Source: Aliivibrio fischeri (GTDB taxonomy: Bacteria > Pseudomonadota > Gammaproteobacteria > Enterobacterales > Vibrionaceae). Taken from it: a stretch of 64,000 nucleotides of DNA. Under the pieces are notes generated by a model, which worked only from the letters and a program-made list of their open reading frames with translations, was not told where the DNA came from and ran no database searches. This document shows positions 37,920 through 47,414 of the stretch, one piece after another; within the stretch, counting starts at the first letter, position 1, and each line of letters begins with the position of its first letter. A program made the position numbers and the translations under genes. Location of the stretch: contig CP160629.1 in assembly GCA_038993745.2 (NCBI GenBank), positions 1,550,001 through 1,614,000 on the forward strand, in the 5' to 3' direction.

Positions 37920-38982
37920 GCTTTTCTCCTGCTTTTTTTGAAGACGATGAAAAATGACGTCTAATAGTGGCGAAACCAAAGGCAAACAAATACATCGCAA
38001 CAATTAGCATTGCTGGGTATTGGTGAATTGACTGCTTTGGTCGGTAAGTCGTACTTTCATAAAGCTGAGGTTCTAACTCACCAATTTCATCATAAGCTTG
38101 TTCTAATTCATCACGGTTAATCGCTTGGAATGCTTTACCTCCAGACTCTTTAGCAACACGATTAATGATGTTCATATCCAATGCTTGTTCACCCACAGTT
38201 CGTGGATCACCCATTGCAATCATATGTATACGCACGCCTTTCGCTGCTGCAACTTTTGCGGCATCAATAGGTTCAACATAACTGCCAGTGTCGTTACCAT
38301 CCGTTAAGACAATCGCGACTTTTTCTCGTGGTTTTGCATTTTCTTCTGCTGACGCTTTATCTTCGCTGCTCTGCTCAAACACTTTAATCGCAAGGCCGAT
38401 AGCGTCACCTAGATGGGTACTTTGCCCTGCCATTGCAACGTCTGTTTGATTCAACAATTCAAGCCAAACGGATTGATCAGCCGTGAATGGCGTTTGTACA
38501 AAGGCGGCATCACCAAATAAAATAAGTCCTAAACGATCCCCTTTACGTGTCTTAACAAAATCGGCTAATACTTCCTTTGTTGCTTCTAGACGTGAAATCT
38601 TCTTTACTGCGCCTGAATCTGATGATTGCTTAGAGACAAAATCTTGCTCAGCCATTGAACCAGATAAATCCACCACAACCATGACATCACGACCTAAACT
38701 TTCACGGGTTTGTGGCTCTCCTAATATCGTAGGCTTTGTTAAAGCAAAAATAAGCAGACACCACGACACAACCAAAAATGTTTTTTGCCATAAACTTGCA
38801 CTTAATTGACTCGCACCTTCTGATGGTTCCTCATCTAACGCTTTAACCAATACATCAAAAAATGGCACTTTAATCGCTGATTGACGTGTTCGATATGCAG
38901 GTATAAACCAATATATTATCAGTGGTAAAGGAAGCATCCATAACCAATATGGATTTGCTAATTCAAGTTGATCAAACGGCAT
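37912..38982 (-). CDS. batA: BatA-like VWA-domain membrane protein
   Basis: 356 residues. Two N-terminal transmembrane segments (about 10-30 and 65-85) precede a VWA domain with a complete MIDAS: DLSGSMAEQD, the Thr of GQSTHLGDAI and LTDGNDTGS. A C-terminal membrane helix (PAMLIVAMYLFAFGFA) follows. The VWA domain faces the periplasm by the usual topology and binds protein partners through a metal. It is intact and overlaps both neighbours (DUF4381 upstream, batB downstream). Confidence 0.88.
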   Translation of the reverse strand: MPFDQLELANPYWLWMLPLPLIIYWFIPAYRTRQSAIKVPFFDVLVKALDEEPSEGASQLSASLWQKTFLVVSWCLLIFALTKPTILGEPQTRESLGRDVMVVVDLSGSMAEQDFVSKQSSDSGAVKKISRLEATKEVLADFVKTRKGDRLGLILFGDAAFVQTPFTADQSVWLELLNQTDVAMAGQSTHLGDAIGLAIKVFEQSSEDKASAEENAKPREKVAIVLTDGNDTGSYVEPIDAAKVAAAKGVRIHMIAMGDPRTVGEQALDMNIINRVAKESGGKAFQAINRDELEQAYDEIGELEPQLYESTTYRPKQSIHQYPAMLIVAMYLFAFGFATIRRHFSSSSKKAGEKHV

Positions 38983-39510
38983 AATCCTCTCCTTTTTTAA
39001 TATCTTGGCTCGCCGTTTTTATATCTTTGTGACTTTCTAACCAATCGATACACAACGCAAATAAGGCTGCAATTTCTTGTTCATTTAATGCTTTTTGTGA
39101 TTGAACTAATGAGCGCATCCATTTTTCACCTAATTCTGAATGAAATGTCTCTTTGTCATCTCTTCCATATGAATCAAGTGCCTTCAAAAAAGTATCTCCA
39201 AATTGATTAGAGCGACTCGGGTCGATATACACTAATACCGCTTTCATCACTTCAAATATTTCATAACTGATAGATTGATTAGGTACTTGTGAATCTCGCA
39301 GTAATAAAATCACATCCAATGCTTCACGACGATAACGATTTGTCCACCATCGTTTTAGCCATAGCACACTTTTGTAGACAATAAATGCAAGCAATACAAA
39401 TGCGAGAATTTTCCATCCAATGGTCTGAGGAAACCAACTGACGTGTTCAGGAACTGTAACTTCACTTAATTTTTTAATATATAACTGCTAGGTGGCTGAT
39501 GTACGCTCAT
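38972..39510 (-). pseudogene. DUF4381 membrane protein, N-terminal frameshift
   Basis: The start at 39510 overlaps the DUF58 stop as ATGA, the normal coupling in this operon. The frame runs MSVHQPPSSYILKN and stops. Adding one A at the A6 run (39470-39475) gives ILKKLSEVTVPEHVSWFPQT, a membrane helix (ILAFVLLAFIVYKSVL) and an uninterrupted cytoplasmic domain to 38972, about 179 residues. DUF4381 proteins occupy this position in MoxR-DUF58-Bat operons and are thought to be a membrane partner of the VWA proteins. Confidence 0.8.
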
Positions 39511-40447
39511 CGACGTCCTCCTATTGCACGCTTGAACTGCTCAATATGAGATCCTGACGTATCCACTTCTATAGTAGGAAGTCCTTTTGCTGCCATTAAT
39601 TGAATAAGTTGTTCTTTTTTCAATGACTGATGCTCAGCAAGTCCTTTGTTCGCTAAATCAAACTTTTTGGCATCATTTAGGTTAATTTGAAAATCCCCAT
39701 CACCAACAACCCATTCATTATTTAATGAAGGAAACATTGATTCGAAAGGATCAGAGATAAGAACACCAAGCACATCATTATGCTTTTGAAGGTGTTTTAA
39801 ATGAGTAACATCATCAGGAATTGCACCACTCCAATCACTCAAAATAATAATCGTGGCTTCTTTTAGTTTTAAACGACCAAGCAGGGTGACAAATTGTGTA
39901 AAACTAACGGAATCAACATCGGTACTCGTCACATTTAAAGATTGATTCGAACTTGCTAACAATTGTAATCGATGGAGTAAATCACCTTGAGAACGTTTTG
40001 GCGTCAACCAATGTAATTTCTCGGTTGCATTAATAACAAAACCAACACGATCACTGTCTTGTAAAATGCGCCATGCTGTTAAAGCGGCTAATTCCGCCGC
40101 GACAACCGATTTCATCGTATCGACCGATGAAAAAAACATACTACTGCGTTGATCAACACAGATAATAAAATTTCGATCTTTCTCTTCGGTATAGGAACGA
40201 ACATGAGGTTTGCCTGTTCGCATGGTCACTTTCCAATCAAGATTTCGAATATCATCCCCTAATTGTAGTGCCTTAACTCTTCAAAATTTAATCCGCGTCC
40301 ACGAAATACTGAAGAGTGACGACCAGACAATGCCGTCCCTGATTTTAGGTTAGGAAGCAAACTAAAAAAACCAGCTTGAGACTGTAATTTTACCAGTTTG
40401 CTATATTCACAGTGTATGCGTGCGTCTGTGCTTTTCTCTGTCATCAA
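39507..40447 (-). pseudogene. DUF58 protein, frameshifted
   Basis: About 313 residues if repaired. The N-terminal frame carries HSSVFRGRGLNFEELRHY, the family signature, and then hits a stop. Adding one base at 40265 (GTAG to GGTAG on the plus strand) gives HYQLGDDIRNLDWKVTMRTG and joins the downstream frame, which has the VWA-like core VDQRSSMFF and IIILSDWSG. DUF58 proteins are standard partners of MoxR ATPases. The start is five bases after the moxR stop. Confidence 0.82.
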
Positions 40448-40452
40448 AAGCC

Positions 40453-41465
40453 CTACCCAATAACAACGTGATCCAATAATTCATTTATCACTTGCTCTTG
40501 TGTCACTCCATCCGCTAAAGCGTCATAACTTAACGTAACACGATGACCGAGAACTGAGTGTGCCATTGCTCGAATATCATCGGGCTCTACATAATCTCGG
40601 CCCTGTAACCAAGCATAAGCACGGGCACATTTATCTAATGCAATAGATGCTCGTGGACTTGAACCAACTTCAACCCAACGAGATAAATTAGATTCTGCGT
40701 AACGCTCAGGCTTACGTGTCGCCATCACTAACGCCACAATATAACGCTCACTGATTTCTGAAACTTCAATTTTGGACAGCTCAGCTCTCGCTTGCATAAC
40801 TACCGACGGATCTAATTGAATAGCATCAGGCTTAGGAGTCGTATCATTTTCTAAACACTCTTTATCCGATGGTTTGTTATCAAGATTTTCTTCGCTTCTT
40901 ACTAAACGAATAATATCTAGCTCTGCATCATCATCAGGATAATCAACGATACTTTCATAATAAAGCGGTCCATTTGCGCTTCTGGTAATGGGTATGTCCC
41001 TTCTTGCTCTACGGGGTTTTGTGTTGCTAATACCATGAACAAATCAGGCAAAGTATGTGTTCTATCACCAACGGTGATCGTTCCTTCAGCCATTGCCTCT
41101 AAAAGCGCTGCTTGAACTTTCGCAGGCGCCCTATTGATTTCGTCCGCTAGAACGATACTGTTAAAAATCGGGCCAGGCTGGAAATTCAATTGGGGTTTAC
41201 CATTTTGCTCTTGATAAACCTCAGTACCGGTAACATCAGAAGGCAAAAGATCTGGAGTAAACTGAATACGACCAAATGATGTATGTAAATTATCAGCCAA
41301 CGATTTTACTGAGCGTGTTTTTGCCGTACCAGGCAAACCTTCAAGCAAAACATGACCTTGAGTAAGTAACCCAATAACTAATGAACGAACAACATGAGCT
41401 TGACCAATAACTGATTGCTCAACCTGTGACATAAGTGTATTTATTGCTTGTTGCGTTTGGTTCAT
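40453..41465 (-). pseudogene. MoxR-family AAA+ ATPase, frameshifted
   Basis: About 337 residues if repaired. The first frame has Walker [10 protein letters not shown], Walker [11 protein letters not shown], sensor region [19 protein letters not shown] and DRFIMKVS, then shifts near 40944. Adding one base gives [11 protein letters not shown] and continues into the lid domain (SPRASIALDKCARAYA) to 40453. MoxR ATPases act as chaperones that, with VWA proteins, insert cofactors or mature target complexes. A strong aggaggaaac ribosome binding site precedes the ATG, and a LysR-type palindrome lies 57-73 bases upstream. Confidence 0.85.
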
Positions 41466-41521
41466 GTTTCCTCCTAAACCCGATACGATTCGTTATCCAT
41501 ATTCATTGTAAGTAAATTAAC

Positions 41522-41538
41522 TATAACTATTGGTTATA
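41522..41538. promoter_or_regulatory. ATAAC-N5-GTTAT palindrome upstream of moxR
   Basis: TATAACTATTGGTTATA is a dyad with T-N11-A spacing, the usual form of a LysR-type binding box. It lies in the 80-base gap between the cytochrome gene and moxR. The same pattern occurs at 45676-45690 and 48401-48415, and with one mismatch at 43872-43886. Confidence 0.5.
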
Positions 41539-41545
41539 CACATCA

Positions 41546-43822
41546 TTAATGGGTGCTCACCTGATTAAGACGTTGGTTTAATGAATTAATCACATTCGCA
41601 GGGGCGTATTTCTGTAGTTCATTAATACATGCTTTTGCTTTATTTGACTGATATTTCAATAACATGTCACATTGTGCGAATAAGTGCTGAGGGTTACCAC
41701 TAATGGTAAAAGCACGCCCCAATGCATCGGCCGCTTGCTTACCATTAAAGGATTCCATTGATAACCCATAAACATACCAATATTGGGCATTTTGTTTTTC
41801 TATCTGAGTCGCTTGCTTAAATCGCTCTGCTGCTTCCGCTTTTTGATTCAAACGTAAAAGTGATAATCCTGCACTATAACGAAGTGCTCCTGAATTAGGT
41901 TGCGCTTTAATGCCCTTTCTTAATATCTCGTATCCCTTATTTTCATTACCTTGAGAACGATATAAATCAGCAAGATTGACGTAACTATTCACAAAATACG
42001 GTTCTATCTCGATTGCGCCTAAATAAGCGTCTTCTGCTTTAGTTAGCTCTCCCTGAGCACGGTACACATTACCTAAGTTTGTTCGACCAAAGCCCCTGTC
42101 AGAATTAAATTTTTGAATCTCGATGTATTCATCTAGTACAGGTGCCAACTGCTCTCTTTGTAATGGATTCAATTCAGGCCAATAAGCCGCTAAAGCGCCT
42201 GCTGTCTCCGTTCTAATCGCTAATACAGGATCGGTTAATAAAGGAGAGATAATTTGCCAACGATCAAATGCCTCATAGCCAGCAGACCCTTGAATGGCTC
42301 CTAGCCTTATTAGCTCATCATTATTTTTAACCGCTCGTCCTAAAGCTACTAAGGTATTTTTACTTGGGAAAGCGCTTAGTCTCTGTAAAGCAGAGCCTCT
42401 GATTATTCCTGCTTGTTTCGCATCTTGAGCGGTATAAGACAATGCATCACCGGCTCCTCTATAATGAATATCTGATGCATAGAATGCCACGGCAAAGTGT
42501 TGTTGGTTTCTATACGGAGAATCAGGAAACCATTGTCCAACTTGCTCGTCAGCCCAAACATCATCTTTATCTTCATGACATTGAGTGCAAACGTTCGGAG
42601 TACCAATGTTCTTGCTAAGATCTGGTCTTGGTATTTGCCAACTGTGATCACGCCTTGCATCAACTCCCATATAAACCGTTTCAGGCATATGGCACGTCGT
42701 ACATTGAGAGGCTTCCGTATTGGCTAAATGAAAGGTGTGTTTCTCTGGTGTGTATTCTGATGCGATATGACATTGACTGCATATTGCTTCTTCTGGGATG
42801 CTTAATTTTGTCGTGTGTGGGTCATGACAATTTGTACATGTCACCCCTTTTTTGGCCATTTTTGACTGCATAAATGAACCATAAACATAATCTTCATCAT
42901 AAATTTGACCATCATTATGATAAAGCTCTGGAGTAATTAGACTTGGAAGGTAGCTATCCAGTAATGAACGCTCCTCGAGATCACCTTTTGTATGCGCTTG
43001 CGCCTCATTTAATTGAGTTCTACGACTATGGCACTGAGCACATACAGTAATTTGATCCGTTTTGTTAATGGCTTTTGGTTGAAGAATGGATGAACCTTGT
43101 TTAAATACCCATTCTTTTACTGACTTACTCAGATCACGATCAAAACCATAATGAAGCCCAATAGAACCCTCTTGCTTTTTACTCCATTTAATATGCTCAC
43201 TCGCAGGGCCATGACACGCTTCACAACTAACATTTATTTCTGACCATGAAGTCTCATAACTATTTTTCTCTGAATCGTAATTTTTTTGTACATTGGTTGA
43301 GTGGCAATCCGCGCACATGAAATTCCAATTTTGTCCTGTATTAGTCCAATAAAATTCGTCGGTTTTTTCCATATCAGGGTATAAATGATACCAACGTTGG
43401 CCACCCTGACTTTTGTGTCTTGAATCCCAAGCAAATGGAATTAATTGAATTCGCCCATCTTCAAATTCAACCATGTATTGTTGTAATGGTTCGAAACCAA
43501 ATGTATAACTAATTTTATAATCATGAAATTGGCCATCAGGCCCTTCAATATTGACCCAATACTCTTTGCCTTTTTTGAAAAAGCGGTTAGTTTTGCCTTC
43601 GAACTCAAAAGTAGCATCATTAAAATCGCCAAATACACTACTTTTATCCGCATGCTTCATCGCCATGTCATGATCCGAACCTTGCCAAGCATCAACGGCT
43701 TCTTTATGACAATCAATACAAGATTCGCTACCAACAAAATCAGCAGAAAATACAGCAGGTGAAAACAACATAATATTCACCCACATTACCAAAAATACGT
43801 AGGTAAGTTTTTTCTTAGCCAT
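41546..43822 (-). CDS. Periplasmic octahaem cytochrome c fused to HEAT and TPR repeats
   Basis: 758 residues. A signal peptide (ending AVFSA) precedes eight CxxCH haem sites (CIDCH, CADCH, CEACH, CAQCH, CTNCH, CSQCH, CTTCH, CTQCH) between residues about 37 and 425. HEAT-like repeats (about 470-570) and TPRs (about 580-740) follow. The haem part resembles the broad cytochrome c554-like multihaem group. The repeats suggest a scaffold contacting other proteins. A haem-less paralogue of the repeat half is encoded at 30471. It lies upstream of moxR on the same strand, with 80 bases between. Substrate and redox partner are unknown. The start has a good aagga ribosome binding site. Confidence 0.85.
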   Translation of the reverse strand: MAKKKLTYVFLVMWVNIMLFSPAVFSADFVGSESCIDCHKEAVDAWQGSDHDMAMKHADKSSVFGDFNDATFEFEGKTNRFFKKGKEYWVNIEGPDGQFHDYKISYTFGFEPLQQYMVEFEDGRIQLIPFAWDSRHKSQGGQRWYHLYPDMEKTDEFYWTNTGQNWNFMCADCHSTNVQKNYDSEKNSYETSWSEINVSCEACHGPASEHIKWSKKQEGSIGLHYGFDRDLSKSVKEWVFKQGSSILQPKAINKTDQITVCAQCHSRRTQLNEAQAHTKGDLEERSLLDSYLPSLITPELYHNDGQIYDEDYVYGSFMQSKMAKKGVTCTNCHDPHTTKLSIPEEAICSQCHIASEYTPEKHTFHLANTEASQCTTCHMPETVYMGVDARRDHSWQIPRPDLSKNIGTPNVCTQCHEDKDDVWADEQVGQWFPDSPYRNQQHFAVAFYASDIHYRGAGDALSYTAQDAKQAGIIRGSALQRLSAFPSKNTLVALGRAVKNNDELIRLGAIQGSAGYEAFDRWQIISPLLTDPVLAIRTETAGALAAYWPELNPLQREQLAPVLDEYIEIQKFNSDRGFGRTNLGNVYRAQGELTKAEDAYLGAIEIEPYFVNSYVNLADLYRSQGNENKGYEILRKGIKAQPNSGALRYSAGLSLLRLNQKAEAAERFKQATQIEKQNAQYWYVYGLSMESFNGKQAADALGRAFTISGNPQHLFAQCDMLLKYQSNKAKACINELQKYAPANVINSLNQRLNQVSTH

Positions 43823-43969
43823 ATATATCCTTATACATTTTGACCATTATTCTGATTTCAAAAGTAAACAAATAACAATGAGTTAGATATAGTTCACTTG
43901 TCGCAAACTTTCCATTTAACTCATTGATATTGCGTGTTCCTTCATAATTTCTATTGCAATACACTTATA

Positions 43970-43995
43970 TAAAAAGGGGCTCCGAAGAGCCCTCT
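43970..43995 (-). terminator. Terminator of the first sulfatase gene
   Basis: On the minus strand GGGCTC-TTC-GGAGCCC is followed by CTTTTTAT, about 30 bases after the sulfatase stop at 44024. The 43823-43969 region upstream of the cytochrome gene holds no ORF. At 43872-43886 it contains ATAACAATGAGTTAG, a one-mismatch version of the LysR-type palindrome. Confidence 0.75.
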
Positions 43996-44023
43996 TAATT
44001 AAGAACTGCCATGATAAATTAAG

Positions 44024-45571
44024 TTACTTACTGTGAGGCTGTTGAAGTTTTTCCATTACCTGATCAAGACTAAAGCTTGCTGCTTTTTGACGAGGTGGGA
44101 ATTCTTCAAATGTTTCTAAATATTTTGCTACATAGGCTTGTGCAGGTACAAACATATAAGCGTGGTCTAGCAACCAATCATAATAAGTATTCGACGTTAC
44201 ATCAGCGACTTCATATGGATCCATACGTAAGTTAAACAGTTTAGGCACACGTAATGTTACAAACGGTTCAGCCCAGATTTGAAGCGTACCCTTCACACGT
44301 TGCTCCATAAATACGGCTTTCCACTTGTTATAACGAAGTGCAGCCAAATCACCATCATCCGTGAAGTAGAAAATTTCTTCACGACGGCCTTCTTTTTCTT
44401 TACCCGTTAAATAAGGTAAGAAGTTATAACCATCTAAGTGATTTTTAAAACTCTTATTACCAAGTTTTGTTCCTTTTTTCAGATCATCTTTAATATGATC
44501 GTTACCAGCAGCTGCTGCAAAAGTTGGTAACCAATCCATGTGGTGCATAATTTCATTCGATACTACACCTGGTTCAATTTTTCCTGGCCAACGAACCATT
44601 GCAGGAACACGATATGCCCCTTCCCAGTTTGTATTTTTCTCACTACGGAACGGTGTTGTACCCGCATCCGGCCATGAGTTCATATGAGGGCCATTATCGG
44701 TAGAATAGAAAACAATGGTGTTATCTTTAATACCTAGTTTATCCACTGTTTTTAAAAGTTCACCAACGTGGTTATCGTGCTCAACCATACCATCAGCATA
44801 GTTACTAATGCCTGTTGAGCCTTGTAATTCAGGTTTTACGTGAGTTCTAAAGTGCATACGAGTTGCGTTCCACCATACAAAGAATGGCTTATCCGCTTTT
44901 ACCGCTCGTCCCATAAAATCAATAGCTGCAGAAACCGTTTCATCATCCACCGTTTCCATGCGTTTACGAGTTAGAGGACCTGTATCTTCAATTTTTCCAT
45001 CAGCAAAAGATTTAATTACACCACGAGGGCCAAATTTTTTACGGAATTCAGGATCTTTTGGATAATCAATATTTTCTGGCTCTTCTTCAGCATTTAGGTG
45101 GTAAAGGTTACCAAAAAATTCGTCAAAGCCATGTGCTGTAGGAAGGAATTCGTCTTTATCACCAAGGTGGTTTTTACCAAATTGCCCTGTCATGTATCCC
45201 ATAGGTTTAAGTACTTCAGCGATCGTTGCATCTTCAGCTTGTAGACCGATATCTGCACCAGGTAATCCAACTTTACTTAGACCTGTACGTAGAACACTTT
45301 GTCCTGTGATAAAAGTTGATCGACCAGCGGTACATGATTGCTCACCATAATAATCAGTAAACATCATGCCTTCTTTAGCAATACTATCGATATTTGGTGT
45401 TTTATATCCCATTAAACCAAAAGTATACGCACTGATATTAGACTGACCGATATCATCGCCCCAAATAACCAGAATATTTGGCTTCTCTGCTGCTAATGTA
45501 TACCCCGAAGCTCCCATTAACACTGCACTTAGTATTGTTAATCTACGCTTCGTTCCTTTTTTGACTTCCAT
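44024..45571 (-). CDS. Exported arylsulfatase-type sulfatase 1
   Basis: 515 residues from the ATG at 45571, which follows aggagtttat; the frame extends upstream to 45655 without a good start. A signal peptide (ending GYTLA) is followed by metal-binding ILVIWGDDIG. The sulfatase signature SCTAGRSTFITG carries the Cys that must become formylglycine (CxAxR, recognised by anSME). GKNHLGDKDEFLP and YSTDNGPHMNSW, the second metal site, follow. It hydrolyses sulfate esters outside the cytoplasm; the substrate is unknown. It is divergent from sulfatase 2, with which it shares most sequence blocks. Confidence 0.9.
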   Translation of the reverse strand: MEVKKGTKRRLTILSAVLMGASGYTLAAEKPNILVIWGDDIGQSNISAYTFGLMGYKTPNIDSIAKEGMMFTDYYGEQSCTAGRSTFITGQSVLRTGLSKVGLPGADIGLQAEDATIAEVLKPMGYMTGQFGKNHLGDKDEFLPTAHGFDEFFGNLYHLNAEEEPENIDYPKDPEFRKKFGPRGVIKSFADGKIEDTGPLTRKRMETVDDETVSAAIDFMGRAVKADKPFFVWWNATRMHFRTHVKPELQGSTGISNYADGMVEHDNHVGELLKTVDKLGIKDNTIVFYSTDNGPHMNSWPDAGTTPFRSEKNTNWEGAYRVPAMVRWPGKIEPGVVSNEIMHHMDWLPTFAAAAGNDHIKDDLKKGTKLGNKSFKNHLDGYNFLPYLTGKEKEGRREEIFYFTDDGDLAALRYNKWKAVFMEQRVKGTLQIWAEPFVTLRVPKLFNLRMDPYEVADVTSNTYYDWLLDHAYMFVPAQAYVAKYLETFEEFPPRQKAASFSLDQVMEKLQQPHSK

Positions 45572-45674
45572 ATAAACTCCTGTTTCCATTGATAAAAAGA
45601 GCATCATTAAAGGTATAGTACATAAACCTAAAACTGACAACGGAATATACAACAATAATTTTACTTTTTAACTA

Positions 45675-45691
45675 CATAACCACTAGTTATG
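45675..45691. promoter_or_regulatory. ATAAC-N5-GTTAT palindrome between divergent sulfatase genes
   Basis: CATAACCACTAGTTATG lies in the 224-base gap between sulfatases 1 and 2, so it could control both. It has LysR-type T-N11-A geometry and flanking bases that extend the dyad. It is the best copy of the shared motif in this cluster. Confidence 0.5.
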
Positions 45692-45795
45692 AACTTAATA
45701 ACCAATTTCAGTACATCGTTTTTTCCGTATTTGCAGGATAATGCAGATCCCTTTCCAATATTATCTAGCTGAAATCATTCCTTCAGGAGATAGCG

Positions 45796-47346
45796 ATGAA
45801 CAAAATAGTAAAAAAAACCGCCATTGCAACAGGCATTGCTTTATCAGGGATCCAAGTAGCTTATGCTGCTGCTCAACCGAATATCCTTGTCATTTTTGGT
45901 GATGATATTGGTTACGGAAACATCTCTGCTTATAACCAAGGTATGCTCGGCTACCAAACGCCAAATATCGATAGCATTGCAAATGATGGAGCCCTTTTTA
46001 CGTCTTATTACGGTCAACAATCTTGTACCGCTGGTCGCTCAGCTTTCATCACTGGTCAAATGCCAGTCCGTACAGGTCTAACTAAAGTTGGATTACCAGG
46101 AGCAAAACAGGGTTTACAAGCACAAGACATCACTCTTGCTCAAACTTTAAAAGACCAAGGTTACGTTACTGGTCAATTTGGTAAAAACCACCTTGGTGAC
46201 CGCGATGACATGCTGCCAACCAACCATGGTTTTGATGAATTTTTTGGTAACCTTTACCACCTAAATGCAGAAGAAGAACCAGAAAACGCAGACTACCCTA
46301 AAGACCCAACCTTCCGTAAAAACTTTGGGCCTCGTGGCGTTATTCATTCATACGCAGATGGAAAAATTGAAGATACAGGTCCTCTAACTCGTAAACGCAT
46401 GGAAACGGTTGATGAAGAAACGATGGATGCGGCGATGGACTTTATGACCAGAGCAGTAAAAGCAGACAAACCTTTCTTCACTTGGTACAACGCAACTCGA
46501 ATGCATATCAAAACTCACGTCAAAGCCGAGAATTCAGGAAAAACCGGACTTGGTGATTATGCAGATGGTATGGTTGAACATGACAACATTGTTGGAGACC
46601 TACTTGATAAAGTCGATGATCTAGGCATCAGTGATAACACTGTCATCATTTACACAACCGATAACGGTCCAATGAATGCGACATGGCCTGATGCGGCCTT
46701 CAGTCCATTCCGTGGTGAGAAAAATACAGGTTGGGAAGGCGGTTTCCGTGTACCTGCAGTCATTAAATGGCCGGGACACATCAAACCTGGCACAAAACTT
46801 AATGGCATGTTTGCTGGTGAAGACTGGTTACCAACACTAACAGCAATCGCTGGTAATAAAGACATTAAGCAAGAGCTACTTAAAGGCTACACAGCGGATA
46901 ATGGCAAAACGTATAAAAACCATCTAGACGGTTATAACCAAGTTAACTACCTAACAGGTAAATCAAAAGAAAGTGCTCGCCAAGAGTTCTTCTACTGGTC
47001 TGATGATGGTGAACTACTGGCTATGCGTGACGGCCGCTGGAAAATGCACTTCAAGATCCAAGAAAACCAAGGTTGGAAAGTATGGACTCGTGAATTTACG
47101 AATCTACGTATTCCTATGATTTTCGATCTACAAGTAGATCCATACGAAAAAGCAGATCAAGGATTTGGATATGATTCATGGGTTTTTGATCATGTATTTT
47201 TGCTAGTCCCTACTCAAGCAAAAGTAGCAAAAATGATTGAAAGCTTTAAAGAGTTCCCACCACGTCAAGAAATTCCAAGCTTCTCTGTCGACAAAGTAAT
47301 GGAACAGATGAAAAACATGGAAAAAGTAGCTAACGCTAGTAAATAA
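45796..47346 (+). CDS. Exported arylsulfatase-type sulfatase 2
   Basis: 516 residues with an aggagatagcg ribosome binding site. A signal peptide (ending VAYA) is followed by ILVIFGDDIGYGNISAYN, the Cys-type signature SCTAGRSAFITG, GKNHLGDRDDMLP and YTTDNGPMNATW. The central DEFFGNLYHLNAEEEPEN block is shared with sulfatases 1 and 3, showing a common origin by local duplication. Activity requires formylglycine formation at the signature Cys by anSME, whose local gene is frameshifted in this sequence. The AraC regulator gene follows after a short hairpin. Confidence 0.92.
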   Translation: MNKIVKKTAIATGIALSGIQVAYAAAQPNILVIFGDDIGYGNISAYNQGMLGYQTPNIDSIANDGALFTSYYGQQSCTAGRSAFITGQMPVRTGLTKVGLPGAKQGLQAQDITLAQTLKDQGYVTGQFGKNHLGDRDDMLPTNHGFDEFFGNLYHLNAEEEPENADYPKDPTFRKNFGPRGVIHSYADGKIEDTGPLTRKRMETVDEETMDAAMDFMTRAVKADKPFFTWYNATRMHIKTHVKAENSGKTGLGDYADGMVEHDNIVGDLLDKVDDLGISDNTVIIYTTDNGPMNATWPDAAFSPFRGEKNTGWEGGFRVPAVIKWPGHIKPGTKLNGMFAGEDWLPTLTAIAGNKDIKQELLKGYTADNGKTYKNHLDGYNQVNYLTGKSKESARQEFFYWSDDGELLAMRDGRWKMHFKIQENQGWKVWTREFTNLRIPMIFDLQVDPYEKADQGFGYDSWVFDHVFLLVPTQAKVAKMIESFKEFPPRQEIPSFSVDKVMEQMKNMEKVANASK

Positions 47347-47359
47347 CATGAATAAGATT

Positions 47360-47384
47360 TAGGGCTCATATGGGCCCTATTTTG
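47360..47384 (+). terminator. Terminator after sulfatase 2
   Basis: TAGGGC / GCCCTA stem with an eight-base loop, followed by TTTTG. It may only partly separate the sulfatase from the AraC gene that starts 30 bases later. Confidence 0.65.
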
Positions 47385-47414
47385 CTATTTATAAGATACA
47401 TAAAGGTGAAACCC

